This document shows, in pieces, positions 17,197 through 25,416 of a stretch of DNA of 64,000 nt. The position numbers and the translations under genes were made by a program. Position 1 is the stretch's first letter. Each line of letters starts with the position of its first letter. This DNA is from Mycolicibacterium neoaurum. GTDB lineage: Bacteria; Actinomycetota; Actinomycetes; Mycobacteriales; Mycobacteriaceae. Below the pieces are notes generated by a model. It searched no databases. It was not told the origin of the DNA and saw only the letters and a program-made list of their open reading frames with translations. The stretch covers positions 3,844,001-3,908,000 of the forward strand of contig NZ_JAQIIX010000002.1 in NCBI RefSeq assembly GCF_036946495.1. Direction: 5' to 3'.

Positions 17197-18048
17197 ATGG
17201 CAGGACGCCCTATTCATACATTCGAAGTGATCAGCAAGTTGCAGCTGACACCGCACATGATTCGCCTGGTTCTCGGTGGTGTCGGGTTCGACACCTTCAC
17301 ACCAGGCGGATTCACCGACTCCTACGTCAAGATCGTCATCGTCCCGGCCGATGTCGACGTCGTGGCACTGCCGCATCCGCTGACCCTCGACAGCTTCGAC
17401 GAACTGCCCGAGTCCAAGCGCCCGACGGTGCGCACATACACGGTGCGCAGCATCGACGACGCAAAACGCCAGATCGCCATCGACTTCGTCGTCCACGGCG
17501 AACTGGGCGTGGCGGGTCCGTGGGCGGCGGCCGCCGAACCGGGACAACAGGTCTATCTGATGGGACCCAGTGGTGCCTACGCACCCGACCCGGCGGCCGA
17601 CTGGCATCTACTCGCCGGTGACGAATCGGCGATCCCCGCCATCAGCGCGGCGTTGGAAGCACTGCCGCCCAACGCAATCGGCCAGGCCTTCATCGAAGTC
17701 AGCGGTCCCGACGACGTGCTGGAACTGATTGGTCCCGAGGGGGTCGACGTGCACTGGATCTTTCGCGGTGGCCGTGCCGACCTGGTCAGCGAAAGTCAGG
17801 CGGGCGACCATGCCCCGCTGATCGCCGCGGTGAAAGAGGCGAAGTGGCTGCCCGGACAGGTCCAGGTCTTCGTCCACGGCGAAGCCCAGGCCGTGATGCA
17901 CAATCTGCGTCCCTACCTGCGCAAGGAACGCGGCGTTGAGGCCAAGTGGGCGTCCATCTCGGGCTACTGGCGCCGCGGCCGCACCGAGGAAACTTTCCGC
18001 GAATGGAAGTCGGAGCTAGCCAAAGCCGAGGCGGGCCAGACAGACTGA
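17197..18048 (+). CDS. Siderophore-interacting FAD protein (ViuB-like)
   Basis: 283 residues. The N-terminal FAD-binding part carries the motif RPTVRTYTVRSID (RxYT) and the C-terminal reductase half has HLLAGDESAIPAISAALE, GQAFIEV and VFVHGEAQAVMHNLR. The SIP/FAD-binding-9 family reduces ferric siderophores inside the cell to release Fe2+ with NAD(P)H. The synteny matches Rv2895c. The ATG at 17197 is chosen; a TTG five codons upstream is possible. No IdeR box is visible in the 76-base gap. The next gene starts four bases after the stop. Confidence 0.88.
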   Translation: MAGRPIHTFEVISKLQLTPHMIRLVLGGVGFDTFTPGGFTDSYVKIVIVPADVDVVALPHPLTLDSFDELPESKRPTVRTYTVRSIDDAKRQIAIDFVVHGELGVAGPWAAAAEPGQQVYLMGPSGAYAPDPAADWHLLAGDESAIPAISAALEALPPNAIGQAFIEVSGPDDVLELIGPEGVDVHWIFRGGRADLVSESQAGDHAPLIAAVKEAKWLPGQVQVFVHGEAQAVMHNLRPYLRKERGVEAKWASISGYWRRGRTEETFREWKSELAKAEAGQTD

Positions 18049-18052
18049 CCCG

Positions 18053-19213
18053 ATGGCATACGGCGACTACCAGCTGGAGATCTACCTACAGGGCTTGGCG
18101 GGGGTGCTGCCGTCGTATCCGATCCTGTTCGCCGAACTGGAACAGCGAGCCGAATATGCATTGTCACCGTCGGTATGGTCCTACGTGGCCGGCGGGGCGG
18201 GAGACGAGCGCACCCAACGCGTGAATGTCACCGCGTTCGAGCACTGGGGCCTGATTCCGCGGATGGGGGTCGGGGCCACCGAACGACACCTCGAGATCGA
18301 GCTGTTCGGGCTGACACTGCCGTCCCCGGTCTTCATGGCGCCCATCGGCGTCACCGGCATCTGCAGCCAGGACGGTCATGGTGACCTCGCCGTCGCCCGG
18401 GCCGCCGCACGGACCGGGGTGCCGATGACGGTCTCGACGCTGACCGCCGATCCGCTGGAGGACGTCGCCGCCGAGTTCGGGGACACCCCCGGTTTCTTCC
18501 AGCTCTACACCCCCAAGGATCGGGAGCTGGCCGCCAGCCTGGTTTCGCGGGCCGAGAAGGCCGGTTACAAGGCCATCATCGTCACCCTCGACACCTGGGT
18601 GCCGGGCTGGCGTCCGCGCGACCTGAGCACCTCCAACTTCCCGCAGCTGCGCGGCAAATGTCTGTCCAATTACATGAGCGACCCGCTGTTCCGGGCCAGC
18701 CTGGCCCAGTCGCCCGAAGAGAATCCGCAGGCCGCGATCCTCAAATGGGTCAGCACCTTCGGCCAACCCGTGACCTGGGATGACCTGCGCTGGCTGCGAA
18801 CCCAGACGACGCTGCCGCTGATCGTCAAGGGCATCCAGCATCCCGACGATGTCCGGCACTCCATCGACGTCGGCATGGACGGCATTTATTGCTCCAACCA
18901 CGGCGGCAGGCAGGCCAACGGCGGGTTGCCTGCCATCGACTGCCTGCCCGAGGTGATCGAAGCCGCCGACGGAGTGCCGGTGCTCTTCGACTCCGGCATC
19001 CGCAGCGGCACCGACATCGTCAAGGCGCTGGCATTGGGTGCCTCCGCCGTCGGCGTCGGACGGCCCTATGTCTACGGGCTGGCCCTCGGTGGCACCGACG
19101 GCGTGGTGCACGTGCTGCGGTCGCTGCTGGCCGAAACCGACCTGACGATGGCCATCGACGGCTATCGCAGCCTGGCCGATCTCACCCCGGACACGTTGCG
19201 GCGCGTCCACTAG
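18053..19213 (+). CDS. Lactate 2-monooxygenase (FMN alpha-hydroxy acid oxidase family)
   Basis: 386 residues. The N-terminus YGDYQLEIYLQGLAGV and the motifs SYVAGGAGDERTQRVN, MAPIGVTGICSQDGHGD, TLDTWVPGWRPRDL and the catalytic YCSNHGGRQANGGLPA plus FDSGIRSGTDIVKALALGA closely follow the M. smegmatis lactate monooxygenase as I remember it. That enzyme oxidises L-lactate with O2 to acetate, CO2 and water using FMN. The catalytic His-Gly-Gly-Arg motif is intact. It starts four bases after the flavoprotein gene and probably shares its message. L-lactate dehydrogenase activity is an alternative within the same fold. Confidence 0.85.
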   Translation: MAYGDYQLEIYLQGLAGVLPSYPILFAELEQRAEYALSPSVWSYVAGGAGDERTQRVNVTAFEHWGLIPRMGVGATERHLEIELFGLTLPSPVFMAPIGVTGICSQDGHGDLAVARAAARTGVPMTVSTLTADPLEDVAAEFGDTPGFFQLYTPKDRELAASLVSRAEKAGYKAIIVTLDTWVPGWRPRDLSTSNFPQLRGKCLSNYMSDPLFRASLAQSPEENPQAAILKWVSTFGQPVTWDDLRWLRTQTTLPLIVKGIQHPDDVRHSIDVGMDGIYCSNHGGRQANGGLPAIDCLPEVIEAADGVPVLFDSGIRSGTDIVKALALGASAVGVGRPYVYGLALGGTDGVVHVLRSLLAETDLTMAIDGYRSLADLTPDTLRRVH

Positions 19214-19244
19214 ACACCTTCGGTAATTCTGCGACCGTGAAGCC

Positions 19245-20147
19245 GTGACCGAGCCACCGATCGAGACCCTGCTCGAGGAATTCGACGAGTATCTCGAGCT
19301 GAACCGCGGCCGATCGGCACATACCCGCCGGGCCTACCTGTCCGACCTGCGTTCGCTGTTCGAGTTCACCGGCGGCGGACTGAGCAGCCTGACCTTGCCG
19401 CGGCTGCGGTCCTGGTTGGCCGCCCAGGCCGGTGCCGGGGCGGCCCGCAGCACCCTGGCCCGCCGCACCTCCGCGGTGAAGACCTTCACCGGCTGGGCAC
19501 TGCACCGCGGGCTGCTCGGCACCGACCCGGCCGCGCGGCTGCAGACACCGAAATCGCACCGCGTGCTGCCTGCCGTGCTACGCCAGGACCAGGCCCTCGA
19601 TGCCATGGAAGCGCTCAGCATCGGTGCGCAGCAACATGATCCGCTGGCCCTGCGGGACAGGGTGATCGTCGAGCTGCTGTACGCGACCGGGATCCGGGTC
19701 AGCGAGCTGTGCGGGCTGGACGTCGACGATATCGACACTGCGCGCCGGCTGTTGCGGGTCCTGGGCAAGGGCAACAAGGAGCGCACCGTGCCCTACGGCG
19801 AACCTGCCGAGGATGCGTTGACGGCGTGGCTGCAGGCCGGTCGACCCGCGCTGGCCACCGCGCATTCTCCTCCGGCGCTGCTGTTGGGCGCCCGCGGTGG
19901 CCGGCTCGATCAGCGGCAGGCCCGTACCGTCGTGCACCAGACCATGGCCGCCGTCGACGGCGCGCCCGACCTGGGCCCGCACGGCCTGCGGCACAGCGCG
20001 GCCACCCATCTGCTCGAAGGCGGCGCAGACCTTCGGGTGGTGCAGGAATTGCTCGGCCACTCGACGCTGGCCACCACCCAGCTCTATACCCACGTCAGCG
20101 TGGCCAGGCTGCGCTCGGTCCACGATCAGGCGCACCCGCGGGCATAG
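19245..20147 (+). CDS. xerC: Tyrosine recombinase XerC
   Basis: 300 residues, GTG start. The N-terminal SAM-like DNA-binding part is followed by a complete catalytic domain: arginine in ATGIRVSELCGL, lysine in LGKGNKERTVP, HGLRHSAATHLLEGG, and the final LGHSTLATTQLYTHVS with the nucleophile tyrosine. XerC with XerD resolves chromosome dimers at dif. It lies in the usual mycobacterial position between the viuB-like gene and rpsB. Confidence 0.95.
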   Translation: MTEPPIETLLEEFDEYLELNRGRSAHTRRAYLSDLRSLFEFTGGGLSSLTLPRLRSWLAAQAGAGAARSTLARRTSAVKTFTGWALHRGLLGTDPAARLQTPKSHRVLPAVLRQDQALDAMEALSIGAQQHDPLALRDRVIVELLYATGIRVSELCGLDVDDIDTARRLLRVLGKGNKERTVPYGEPAEDALTAWLQAGRPALATAHSPPALLLGARGGRLDQRQARTVVHQTMAAVDGAPDLGPHGLRHSAATHLLEGGADLRVVQELLGHSTLATTQLYTHVSVARLRSVHDQAHPRA

Positions 20148-20151
20148 CGAG

Positions 20152-20202
20152 CGATTTCGGTGCGCTCGCGCTCGGTGAGCGAGCGTCAGCGCGCCGAAAT
20201 CG
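20152..20202. terminator. Bidirectional terminator between xerC and the M23 gene
   Basis: Perfect 9-base outer arms (20152-20160 and 20194-20202) enclose a second hairpin (CGCTCG 20163-20168 with CGAGCG 20180-20185). It starts five bases after the xerC stop and runs into the last codons of the convergent M23 gene. It can serve both transcripts. Confidence 0.7.
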
Positions 20203-20680
20203 GCTTGAGCACGATCGGTGTCCCGGCCAGCAGCCCCAGCGGGTCGACATAGTCTGCCCGCGCGGCCGGACCCCACATCGCGCCCCAGTGCAGGCAGGCG
20301 CTCATAGGGCAGCCGGGATGACCGGCGCGCAGGGTGCCCAGCGCGGTCCCTGCCGCGACGCGCTGCCCGGCGCGCACCGCGGCCTCGACCGGTTCATAAC
20401 TGGTGCGCAATCCGCCGGGATGCTGCACCGATACCAGCGGCCGGCCGGCCAGCACCGCGGCGAACACGACCACACCCTCGCCCGCCGCGTACACGGTCTG
20501 CCCGTCGCTCCCACCCAGGTCGATGCCCCGATGACCGGACCGCCAATTCGGCCGTGGGGCGTCGAAACCCCGGGTGACCACGGGGTCGGGTCGCAACGGC
20601 CAGGACAACCGCGCCGTTTCGGCCGACACCGGTGCCGCCGCGGCCAGCGCCGTGACGAAGATCGCCACCGCCCATCTCAT
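20186..20680 (-). CDS. M23 (LytM-like) peptidase domain protein, exported
   Basis: 164 residues with a signal peptide (MRWAVAIFVTALAAAAPVSA). The LytM fold is clear: GHRGIDLGGSDGQTVYAAG carries the His-xxx-Asp zinc ligands, and ACLHWGAMW is the third-ligand region. In active M23 enzymes the last motif is HxH; here the first of those histidines is Cys, so activity may be altered or absent. It is likely a periplasmic cell-wall endopeptidase or a regulator of one, matching Rv2891 by position. Convergent with xerC and divergent from rpsB. Confidence 0.85.
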   Translation of the reverse strand: MRWAVAIFVTALAAAAPVSAETARLSWPLRPDPVVTRGFDAPRPNWRSGHRGIDLGGSDGQTVYAAGEGVVVFAAVLAGRPLVSVQHPGGLRTSYEPVEAAVRAGQRVAAGTALGTLRAGHPGCPMSACLHWGAMWGPAARADYVDPLGLLAGTPIVLKPISAR

Positions 20681-20979
20681 CTGCCCAGTTCAGCGCGTTA
20701 TCGTCGGAATCGGAACCGCACCCCGGCAGACTGTGGACGAACGGGCGTTTGTGGAAATTGCGCGTGGTAAAAGCACCGGTTCCCACGGTGTAAACTTCTT
20801 CCCGCAGCTCACATCCGTGGGCTGACTTCGCGCGTCTGCACCGCAACCCAGGACAAACAGGTTGCTCAGCATGCCGGGCGGTCCCGACCGGGAAACCGGA
20901 CGGGTCCGGCAGCAGCAGGCGCCAGGGCCGGGCATCAACCGATGTCGGGCATCAACCGAACACCTAGTGAGGCACAACC
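20681..20979 (+). other. Intergenic region with the presumed rpsB promoter/leader
   Basis: 299 bases without a gene lie between the divergent M23 gene and rpsB. A TAAACT hexamer (20791-20796) fits the mycobacterial -10 pattern TANNNT. A 7-base perfect stem, CCCACGG (20782-20788) with CCGTGGG (20815-20821), surrounds it, so the stem may be an operator rather than leader RNA. Downstream, about 170 bases of GC-rich leader precede rpsB. S2 controls its own synthesis through mRNA leaders in some bacteria; no known leader motif is recognised here. Confidence 0.35.
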
Positions 20980-21804
20980 ATGGCCGTCGTGACCATGAAG
21001 CAGCTGCTCGACAGCGGCACCCATTTCGGACACCAGACCCGGCGCTGGAACCCCAAGATGAAGCGGTTCATCTTCACCGACCGCAACGGCATCTACATCA
21101 TCGATCTGCAGCAGACGCTGACCTACATCGACTCGGCGTATGAGTTCGTCAAGGAAACCGTCGCCCACGGCGGCAGCATCATGTTCGTCGGCACCAAGAA
21201 GCAGGCGCAGGAATCGATCGCCGAAGAGGCGACCCGCGTGGGTATGCCCTACGTGAACCAGCGCTGGCTCGGCGGCATGCTCACCAACTTCTCCACCGTG
21301 CACAAGCGCCTTCAGCGGATGAAGGAGCTGGAGGCCATGGAGCAGACCGGTGGCTTCGAGGGTCGCACCAAGAAGGAAATCCTCATGCTCACGCGTGAGA
21401 AGAACAAGCTGGAGCGCTCGCTCGGCGGTATCCGGGACATGGCCAAGGTTCCCTCGGCCGTCTGGGTCGTCGACACCAACAAGGAGCACCTGGCGGTCGC
21501 CGAGGCTCGCAAGCTGAACATCCCGGTCATCGCGATCCTGGATACCAACTGCGATCCCGACGTGGTCGACTACCCGATCCCGGGTAACGATGACGCCATC
21601 CGCTCGGCCGCGCTGCTGACCAAGGTGATCGCCTCCGCGGTTGCCGAGGGTCTGCAGGCCCGCTCGGGTGCCGGCAAGGCCGAGGCAGGCCAGGACGCCG
21701 CCGCCGAGCCGCTCGCCGAGTGGGAGCAGGAGCTGCTGGCCGGTGCGACCACCGGTGCCGCAGAGGGCGCTCCCGCCGCCGAGACCACCACTGACGCTTC
21801 CTAA
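20980..21804 (+). CDS. rpsB: 30S ribosomal protein S2
   Basis: 274 residues. MKQLLDSGTHFGHQTRRWNPKM and RWLGGMLTNFST are diagnostic for S2. The last 45 residues are an Ala/Glu-rich extension common in actinobacteria. A purine-rich ribosome-binding site (GTGAGG) lies 7 bases before the ATG. It is followed by tsf after 21 bases, the near-universal rpsB-tsf operon. The likely promoter lies in the long upstream gap. Confidence 0.99.
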   Translation: MAVVTMKQLLDSGTHFGHQTRRWNPKMKRFIFTDRNGIYIIDLQQTLTYIDSAYEFVKETVAHGGSIMFVGTKKQAQESIAEEATRVGMPYVNQRWLGGMLTNFSTVHKRLQRMKELEAMEQTGGFEGRTKKEILMLTREKNKLERSLGGIRDMAKVPSAVWVVDTNKEHLAVAEARKLNIPVIAILDTNCDPDVVDYPIPGNDDAIRSAALLTKVIASAVAEGLQARSGAGKAEAGQDAAAEPLAEWEQELLAGATTGAAEGAPAAETTTDAS

Positions 21805-21825
21805 ATCTTTTCAGGAGAAGGCTTT

Positions 21826-22641
21826 ATGGCTAACTACACCGCTGCCGATGTCAAGCGCCTGCGGGAGCTGACCGGCGCCGGAATGATGGACTGCAAGAAC
21901 GCGCTGGCCGAATCGGACGGCGATTTCGACAAGGCCGTCGAGCTGCTGCGCATCAAGGGCGCCAAGGATGTCGGCAAGCGCGCCGAGCGCGCGACCGCCG
22001 AGGGTCTGGTGGCCGCCAAGGACGGCGTGCTGATCGAGCTCAACTCGGAGACCGACTTCGTCGCCAAGAACGCCGAGTTCCAGGGTCTGGCCGACACGAT
22101 CGTGGCCGCTGCCCTGGAGGCGAAGGCCGGCGATGTCGAGACGCTCAATGCCGCCAAGGTGGGCGACTCGACGGTCGAGCAGGCTGTGGCCGACCTGTCG
22201 GCCAAGATCGGCGAGAAGCTGGTCCTGCGCCGCGCCGCGTACTTCGACGGTCAGGTGGAAACCTACCTGCACAAGCGCGCCGCGGATCTGCCGCCGGCCG
22301 TGGGTGTGCTGGTCGAATACACCGGTGACGACAAGAGCGCCGCGCACACCGTGGCGCTGCAGATCGCCGCGCTGAAGGCCAAGTACCTCACGCGTGAGGA
22401 CGTGCCGGAGGACATCGTCGCCAACGAGCGTCGGATCGCCGAGGAGACCGCCAAGGCCGAGGGCAAGCCCGAGCAGGCGCTGCCCAAGATCGTGGAGGGT
22501 CGCGTGACCGGCTTCTACAAGGACGTCGTGCTGCTGGATCAGCCGTCGGTGTCCGACAACAAGAAGACCGTCAAGGCGCTGCTCGACGAGGCAGGCGTGA
22601 CCGTGACCCGGTTCGTCCGCTTCGAGGTCGGCCAGAACTAA
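21826..22641 (+). CDS. tsf: Translation elongation factor Ts
   Basis: 271 residues. The UBA-like N-terminus (AADVKRLRELTGAGMMDCKNAL) and the EF-Ts signature EGLVAAK followed by ELNSETDFVAKN are present. EF-Ts exchanges GDP for GTP on EF-Tu. A strong ribosome-binding site (AGGAGAAGG) precedes the ATG. Second gene of the rpsB-tsf operon, which ends at the hairpin just downstream. Confidence 0.99.
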   Translation: MANYTAADVKRLRELTGAGMMDCKNALAESDGDFDKAVELLRIKGAKDVGKRAERATAEGLVAAKDGVLIELNSETDFVAKNAEFQGLADTIVAAALEAKAGDVETLNAAKVGDSTVEQAVADLSAKIGEKLVLRRAAYFDGQVETYLHKRAADLPPAVGVLVEYTGDDKSAAHTVALQIAALKAKYLTREDVPEDIVANERRIAEETAKAEGKPEQALPKIVEGRVTGFYKDVVLLDQPSVSDNKKTVKALLDEAGVTVTRFVRFEVGQN

Positions 22642-22653
22642 CACGTTCGGCTT

Positions 22654-22689
22654 GAGAACCCCGTGTCACCTCGGTGACCCGGGGTTCTC
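22654..22689 (+). terminator. rpsB-tsf operon terminator
   Basis: A hairpin with 9-base outer arms (22654-22662 and 22681-22689) continues inwards with six further pairs (22665-22670 with 22673-22678) and a 2-base loop. It lies 12 bases after the tsf stop and has no long U-tract, as is usual in mycobacteria. Confidence 0.85.
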
Positions 22690-22733
22690 TGCATTGGCGC
22701 AGCGTCGTGGTACGGACTGGTACCGTCGGTCGA

Positions 22734-24128
22734 ATGCCCCGCATCCACGCTTTCGGCGATGACGCTCTCGGTGACCACGACGCGGTCGGGCTGGCGGCCG
22801 CCCTACGCGCAGGCACGGTATCGCGCGAAGAGGTCATCGAGGCCGCCATCGCCCGCGCGGAGGCGGTAGACCCCGCGCTGAACGGATTGGCTTACCGCGC
22901 CTATGACCGTGCCCGTGCAACAGCGGAGCGGGGTGGCTTCTTCGCCGGGGTGCCCACCTTCGTAAAGGACAACGCCGACGTGGCCGGTATGCCGACGATG
23001 GACGGTACCGACGCGTGGACGCCACGCCCTGCTCCCGCCGACGGCGACTTCGCGCGCGCCTATCTGGGCACTGGACTGGTCGCACTCGGCAAGACGCAGC
23101 TCTCGGAGTTCGGATTCAGCGCCTCGGCAGAGCATCCCCGGCTCGGTGCGGTGCGCAACCCGTGGGACACCGACCACACGGCAGGGGCATCGTCATCGGG
23201 ATCGGGCGCGTTCGTCGCCGCCGGCGTGGTCCCGATCGCCCACGCCAACGACGGCGGCGGGTCGATCCGAATTCCGGCCGCCTGCAACGGGCTGGTGGGC
23301 CTGAAGCCGACGCGGGGCCGCCTGCCGCTGGACAAGCAGATGCGCCAGATGCCGCTGCGCATCGTCGCCAACGGTGTCGTGACGCGGTCCGTCCGCGACA
23401 CCGCCGCGTTCTACCGGGAGGTGGAGCTGCTTTACCGCAATCCCAAGCTCCCTGCCATCGGTGACGTGACGGGACCGGGAAAGCGTCGCCTGCGTATCGC
23501 GGTCACCACCGAATCCATTGCGCGCGAGGCCGGCCCGCAGGTGCGCGAGGCGACCATGAAGACCGCGGCGTTGCTGGAGGGACTCGGTCACCAGGTCACC
23601 GAGATCGCCAACCCGATCCCGTCGTCGTTCATCGACGACTTCCTGCACTATTGGTCGCTGCTGGCCTTTGCGCTGGTGCGCGGCGGTAAACGCACGTTCG
23701 GACCCAGCTTCGACCCGGAGCAACTGGACAACCTGACGCGCGGGCTGGAGCGGTTGGCCGCCCGCAACCTGCATCGCATGCCGCTGGTCATCGCTCGGCT
23801 CTCGCGGATCCGGCGGATCACCGCAAAGCTGGGTCATCGATACGATGTGCTGCTGATGCCGACGCTGGCCGATGTCACGCCTCGGATCGGGCACCTCGAC
23901 CCCACGGCTGATTACCAGCAGATCATCGACCGGCTGATCGACTGGGTGGCCTTCACGCCGCTGCAGAACGTCACCGGCGACCCCGCGATTTCCTTGCCGC
24001 TCAGCACTTCTGACGACGGCTTGCCGCTGGGGGCGATGTTCGCGGCGACCCGGGGCAACGAGCGCGTGCTCTTGGAGCTGGCCTTCGAGTTGGAGCAGGC
24101 CAGTCCGTTCGCGCGCATCCAGGATTGA
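22734..24128 (+). CDS. amiC: Amidase (AmiC, amidase-signature family)
   Basis: 464 residues. The Ser-cisSer-Lys catalytic triad is recognisable: lysine in FAGVPTFVKDNADV, and the glycine/serine-rich block GASSSGSGAFVAAGVV to GSIRIPAACNGLVGLKPTRG containing the cis-Ser and the nucleophile Ser. These enzymes hydrolyse amides R-CO-NH2. The physiological substrate is not known. The ATG at 22734 gives MPRIHAFGDDALGDHDAVG; the upstream in-frame ATG at 22674 lies at the tsf terminator and is rejected. Corresponds to Rv2888c by position. Confidence 0.9.
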   Translation: MPRIHAFGDDALGDHDAVGLAAALRAGTVSREEVIEAAIARAEAVDPALNGLAYRAYDRARATAERGGFFAGVPTFVKDNADVAGMPTMDGTDAWTPRPAPADGDFARAYLGTGLVALGKTQLSEFGFSASAEHPRLGAVRNPWDTDHTAGASSSGSGAFVAAGVVPIAHANDGGGSIRIPAACNGLVGLKPTRGRLPLDKQMRQMPLRIVANGVVTRSVRDTAAFYREVELLYRNPKLPAIGDVTGPGKRRLRIAVTTESIAREAGPQVREATMKTAALLEGLGHQVTEIANPIPSSFIDDFLHYWSLLAFALVRGGKRTFGPSFDPEQLDNLTRGLERLAARNLHRMPLVIARLSRIRRITAKLGHRYDVLLMPTLADVTPRIGHLDPTADYQQIIDRLIDWVAFTPLQNVTGDPAISLPLSTSDDGLPLGAMFAATRGNERVLLELAFELEQASPFARIQD

Positions 24129-24147
24129 CGCTCCGTCCGGCCGGAAC

Positions 24148-24579
24148 CTAGACCTGGTCCGAACCGACCGCGTCCAGGATCCGTTTCAGCGCGCTGCGGT
24201 CGGTATCGCTCAACCGGCCGAGCACTCGATGTTCGGCCGCGCGGATACCTTCGTCGGTGCGGGCGAGCAGCGACCGGCCCGCACGGGTCAGTTCGGCCGG
24301 TCGGGCCCGCCCGGAGGAGACGCTGGCCGGCCTCGTGACCAGTCCGCGATCCTGCAAGACGCGTAGCACCATGTTCGTCGCCTGCGGCGAGACTGCGAGG
24401 TCACGTGCCAGCTCGGCATTGGACCGGCCGGGGGTTTTGGACAGGATGCGCATGCAGATGTATTGCGGGAAGGCGAGATTGAGCGGTTCGAGGACGCTGG
24501 AGGTCACGTCTGCGCGTAACCGCATCGCGGCGCGGTGCAGCAGATAACCCAATGGTTGATCCGGCTGCGAAGAGGACAT
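24148..24579 (-). CDS. MarR family regulator (Rv2887-like)
   Basis: 143 residues from ATG at 24579. A winged helix-turn-helix is seen at RSNAELARDLAVSPQATNMVLRVLQDRGLV with the wing at ARPAELTRAGRSLL, flanked by dimerisation helices. By position it corresponds to Rv2887 of M. tuberculosis, a MarR repressor known to control the methyltransferase Rv0560c. Here a SAM methyltransferase gene is directly divergent from it, with two palindromes between. The in-frame ATG at 24603 lies inside the second palindrome and is less likely. Autoregulation is probable. Confidence 0.88.
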   Translation of the reverse strand: MSSSQPDQPLGYLLHRAAMRLRADVTSSVLEPLNLAFPQYICMRILSKTPGRSNAELARDLAVSPQATNMVLRVLQDRGLVTRPASVSSGRARPAELTRAGRSLLARTDEGIRAAEHRVLGRLSDTDRSALKRILDAVGSDQV

Positions 24580-24594
24580 GTCAACAATGTTGAC
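24580..24594. promoter_or_regulatory. Candidate MarR operator 1
   Basis: A perfect 15-base palindrome, GTCAACA-A-TGTTGAC, begins one base upstream of the marR start codon on its own side. Its half-site TCAAC is shared with the second palindrome. Binding here would block marR translation-proximal transcription. Confidence 0.65.
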
Positions 24595-24596
24595 AC

Positions 24597-24615
24597 ATAT
24601 CAACTAGATTGATAT
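24597..24615. promoter_or_regulatory. Candidate MarR operator 2
   Basis: Perfect 7-base arms ATATCAA and TTGATAT are separated by five bases, ending 9 bases before the methyltransferase ATG at 24625. AT-rich composition in an otherwise GC-rich stretch suggests that it also holds the promoter elements. Palindrome centres are about 19 bases (two helical turns) apart, so two dimers could bind on one face. Confidence 0.65.
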
Positions 24616-24624
24616 ACCGGATCC

Positions 24625-25311
24625 ATGACGACGCCCGAGCCGCAAGAAATGTTCGAACAGGCCTACCGGGGTGACGCACCGGCGTTCCGGGGTGTCCGTC
24701 CGCCGTGGAGTATCGGCGCGCCGCAACCCGAGATCGCGGCACTCATCGAAGCCGGGAAGGTGCACGGGGACGTCTTGGATGCCGGGTGCGGTGAAGCGGC
24801 GACTGCGCTGGAACTTGCGGCCAGGGGTTTCACCACCGTCGGTCTGGATCAATCGCCGACCGCCATCGAACTCGCCCGCGCCGAGGCGGCTCGCCGTGGG
24901 CTGACGACCGCCACGTTCGAGGTAGCCGATATCAGCTCGTTCACCGGCTATGACGGCCGCTTCGGCACCATCATCGACTCCACGCTGTTCCACTCGATGC
25001 CGGTGGAGCTGCGGGAGGGATACCAACAGTCCATCGTGCGGTCGGCCGCACCGGGGGCGTCCTATCACGTGCTGGTCTTCGATGCGGGGGCGTTGCCCGT
25101 CGGTGGACCCGTCAACGCCGTCACCGAGCCCGAACTGCGGGACGTGGTCGGCAGGTACTGGCAGATCGACGAGATCCGCCCCGCCCGCATCCACGCCAAC
25201 TTCCCCGATGCGGTCTTGGCGGCCGGACCTTTCGCAGGCAACGACATCCGAGAGGAGCCGACCGGCCTGAGATCGGTCGGTGCGTGGCTGCTTTCCGCCC
25301 ATCTGAGCTGA
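24625..25311 (+). CDS. SAM-dependent methyltransferase under divergent MarR
   Basis: 228 residues, class I methyltransferase. Motif I is VLDAGCGEAATALELAARG, motif II is VGLDQSPTAIELARAEA, then VADISSF and the motif IV region FGTIIDSTLFHSMP. The start MTTPEPQEMFEQAYRGD and the SIGAPQPEIAALIE segment resemble the small-molecule methyltransferases of the Rv0560c/TehB kind. Probably modifies an aromatic or phenolic small molecule; the substrate is not visible. Ends just before a strong terminator and is controlled from the 45-base divergent region shared with marR. Confidence 0.85.
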   Translation: MTTPEPQEMFEQAYRGDAPAFRGVRPPWSIGAPQPEIAALIEAGKVHGDVLDAGCGEAATALELAARGFTTVGLDQSPTAIELARAEAARRGLTTATFEVADISSFTGYDGRFGTIIDSTLFHSMPVELREGYQQSIVRSAAPGASYHVLVFDAGALPVGGPVNAVTEPELRDVVGRYWQIDEIRPARIHANFPDAVLAAGPFAGNDIREEPTGLRSVGAWLLSAHLS

Positions 25312-25330
25312 CTGCCCAACCGGTCACACC

Positions 25331-25362
25331 GTGCCCCCGCGACCCGAGCGTCGCGGGGGCAC
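25331..25362 (+). terminator. Terminator after the methyltransferase
   Basis: Perfect 13-base GC-rich arms (25331-25343 and 25350-25362) with a 6-base loop, 19 bases after the methyltransferase stop and before pyrH. Isolates the methyltransferase unit from the essential pyrH-frr-cdsA group. Confidence 0.85.
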
Positions 25363-25416
25363 GTTGATGAGGCAGGATTGTCTGCGAATTGTGTGTCGCG
25401 GGACCGAAGGAGTCTG

